NCBI RefSeq assembly: GCF_943912555.1
Contig: NZ_CALTUR010000034.1
Span: 1 to 15,061 of the forward strand
From: an uncultured Streptococcus sp.
GTDB taxonomy: Bacteria > Bacillota > Bacilli > Lactobacillales > Streptococcaceae
Direction: 5' to 3'
DNA length: 15,061 bases
Below the pieces are notes generated by a model. The model was given only the letters and a program-made list of their open reading frames with translations, did no database searches and was not told the origin of the DNA. The first letter of the stretch is position 1. The number at the start of each line of letters is the position of its first letter. This document shows, in pieces, positions 13,776 to 15,061 of the stretch. Both the position numbers and the translations under genes were made by a program.

Positions 13776-14990
13776 ATGAAAGAATATAACAAGTCTAGTA
13801 AGTTAGAGCATGTTGCTTATGATATCCGTGGCCCTGTTTTGGAAGAAGCCATGCGGATGCGAGCAAACGGAGAAAAGATTTTACGTCTGAATACAGGAAA
13901 TCCAGCAGAATTTGGCTTTACAGCGCCAGACGAGGTCATTCATGACTTGATTATGAATGCGCGTGATAGTGAAGGATATTCTGATTCCAAGGGGATTTTC
14001 TCAGCCCGTAAGGCTATCATGCAGTATTGCCAATTGAAAAAATTTCCAAACGTAGATATTGATGATATCTACCTTGGAAATGGTGTCAGTGAGTTGATTG
14101 TCATGTCTATGCAGGGGCTTTTGGACAATGGGGATGAAGTCTTGGTGCCAATGCCAGACTATCCTCTCTGGACAGCAGCTGTCAGTCTAGCTGGAGGAAA
14201 TGCCGTTCACTATATCTGTGATGAAGCTGCCGAATGGTACCCAGATATTGACGATATCAAGTCAAAAATCACTTCCAATACCAAGGCAATCGTCCTTATC
14301 AATCCAAATAACCCAACTGGAGCCCTTTATCCTAAAGAGCTCTTGCTGGAGATTATTGAGATTGCCCGTCAAAACGATTTGATTATCTTTGCGGATGAAA
14401 TTTACGACCGCATGGTCATGGATGGACATGTGCATACGCCGGTGGCGAGCTTGGCACCAGATGTTTTCTGTGTCAGCATGAATGGTCTATCAAAATCTCA
14501 CCGTATTGCTGGTTTCCGTGTGGGTTGGATGGTCTTGTCTGGACCTAAAACGCACGTCAAGGGCTATATTGAAGGTCTCAATATGCTGTCCAATATGCGC
14601 CTTTGCTCTAACGTTTTGGCCCAACAAGTCGTACAAACTTCCTTGGGTGGTCACCAATCAGTCGATGAATTGCTCCTTCCTGGTGGACGAATTTATGAGC
14701 AAAGAAATTTCATCTACAATGCTATTCAAGAGATTCCAGGTCTCTCTGCTGTTAAACCCAAGGCGGGGCTCTATATCTTTCCTAAAATAGACCGTAATAT
14801 GTACCGTATCGATGATGATGAGCAGTTTGTCCTTAATTTCTTGAAGCAGGAAAAGGTTCTCTTGGTTCATGGTCGAGGCTTCAACTGGCAGGAACCAGAC
14901 CACTTCCGTATCGTTTACCTTCCTCGTGTTGATGAACTAGCCCAAATTCAAGACAAGATGACTCGTTTCTTGAAACAGTATCGTAGATAG
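13776..14990 (+). CDS. alaT: AlaT-type pyridoxal-phosphate aminotransferase
   Basis: This 404-residue cytoplasmic fold-type I aminotransferase belongs to the AlaT/AlaA group. It most likely makes alanine from pyruvate with glutamate as the donor. The N-terminal YDIRGPVLEEA and LNTGNPAEFGF segments are typical. Cofactor residues are N179 in NPNNPTG (176-182), D207 in FADEIYD (205-211) and the Schiff-base lysine K240 in SMNGLSKSHRIAGFRVGW (234-251). An arginine in FRIVYLPR near the C-terminus should bind the substrate carboxylate. The start follows GAGG (13765-13768) with seven-base spacing. In several streptococci alaT precedes codY, but what follows here is outside the window. A possible CodY box lies upstream. 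A misc. aspartate aminotransferase assignment is less likely. Confidence 0.9.
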   Translation: MKEYNKSSKLEHVAYDIRGPVLEEAMRMRANGEKILRLNTGNPAEFGFTAPDEVIHDLIMNARDSEGYSDSKGIFSARKAIMQYCQLKKFPNVDIDDIYLGNGVSELIVMSMQGLLDNGDEVLVPMPDYPLWTAAVSLAGGNAVHYICDEAAEWYPDIDDIKSKITSNTKAIVLINPNNPTGALYPKELLLEIIEIARQNDLIIFADEIYDRMVMDGHVHTPVASLAPDVFCVSMNGLSKSHRIAGFRVGWMVLSGPKTHVKGYIEGLNMLSNMRLCSNVLAQQVVQTSLGGHQSVDELLLPGGRIYEQRNFIYNAIQEIPGLSAVKPKAGLYIFPKIDRNMYRIDDDEQFVLNFLKQEKVLLVHGRGFNWQEPDHFRIVYLPRVDELAQIQDKMTRFLKQYRR

Positions 14991-15027
14991 GGCTTACATT
15001 CGAAAAAGGCTAAATTCTCAAAGTAAG

Positions 15028-15050
15028 TTCCACCGCTAGTAGAAGTGGAA
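15028..15050 (+). other. Hairpin after the aminotransferase gene
   Basis: TTCCAC (15028-15033) pairs with GTGGAA (15045-15050) around an 11-base loop. No T-run is visible before the window ends, so it may be a terminator stem, a leader structure of the next gene, or chance. Confidence 0.3.
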
Positions 15051-15061
15051 GTTAGTCTGAT

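Overview
The window looks like a chromosomal core region of a mitis-group Streptococcus (S. mitis, S. oralis, S. pseudopneumoniae or S. pneumoniae type). It is AT-rich with Gram-positive Shine-Dalgarno sites, many promoters are of the extended -10 (TGn-TATAAT) kind, and there are two BOX repeats whose A part resembles the well-known BOXA1R sequence. The four-gene folate (sul) cluster and the ccpA/asparaginase/Cof/universal-stress-protein cluster match pneumococcal gene order as I remember it. The dihydropteroate synthase differs from the remembered pneumococcal protein at several residues, so a non-pneumococcal mitis-group species or a mosaic strain fits best. No IS element, CRISPR array, tRNA, rRNA or clear accessory island is visible.

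Layout. 1-1300: a minus-strand zinc alcohol dehydrogenase with a terminator and a promoter whose -10 box sits inside a Rex-type operator. 1304-2116: a minus-strand Cof-type HAD phosphatase. 2319-3737: an AzgA-family purine permease on the plus strand with its own promoter and terminator, followed by a CPBP-family membrane protein (3793-4503). 4629-8405: the folate operon folP-folC-folE-(folB-folK). The genes are tightly packed except that a short BOX repeat and a terminator-like hairpin separate folE from folBK. 8450-8767: a convergent small DUF960-like gene. 9005-10015: ccpA, with a cre-like site over its own -35. 10069-11031: cytoplasmic L-asparaginase (minus), whose promoter overlaps face to face with that of the next gene. 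11097-12488: a HAD phosphatase fused to an all-alpha NTP-pyrophosphohydrolase-like domain, whose stop codon lies in a full-length BOX repeat. 12716-13168: a universal stress protein (minus). 13330-13623: a small membrane protein. 13776-14990: an AlaT-type aminotransferase.

How it fits together. The folate cluster makes the pterin and joins it to p-aminobenzoate and glutamate. Its folP carries a one-codon insertion exactly where sulfonamide-resistance insertions are known in pneumococcus. CcpA is the carbon-catabolite regulator. A redox-controlled alcohol dehydrogenase, asparaginase and AlaT belong to the carbon/nitrogen metabolism such regulators adjust. The neighbours on the two sides of about 8.4-9.0 kb (sul cluster and ccpA cluster) are, from memory, about 270 kb either side of the origin in S. 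pneumoniae. The window therefore probably spans a breakpoint of an origin-symmetric inversion. I did not find a wholly new system. The points of interest are regulatory sites, the folP insertion, BOX effects on gene ends, and the HAD-NTPase fusion.
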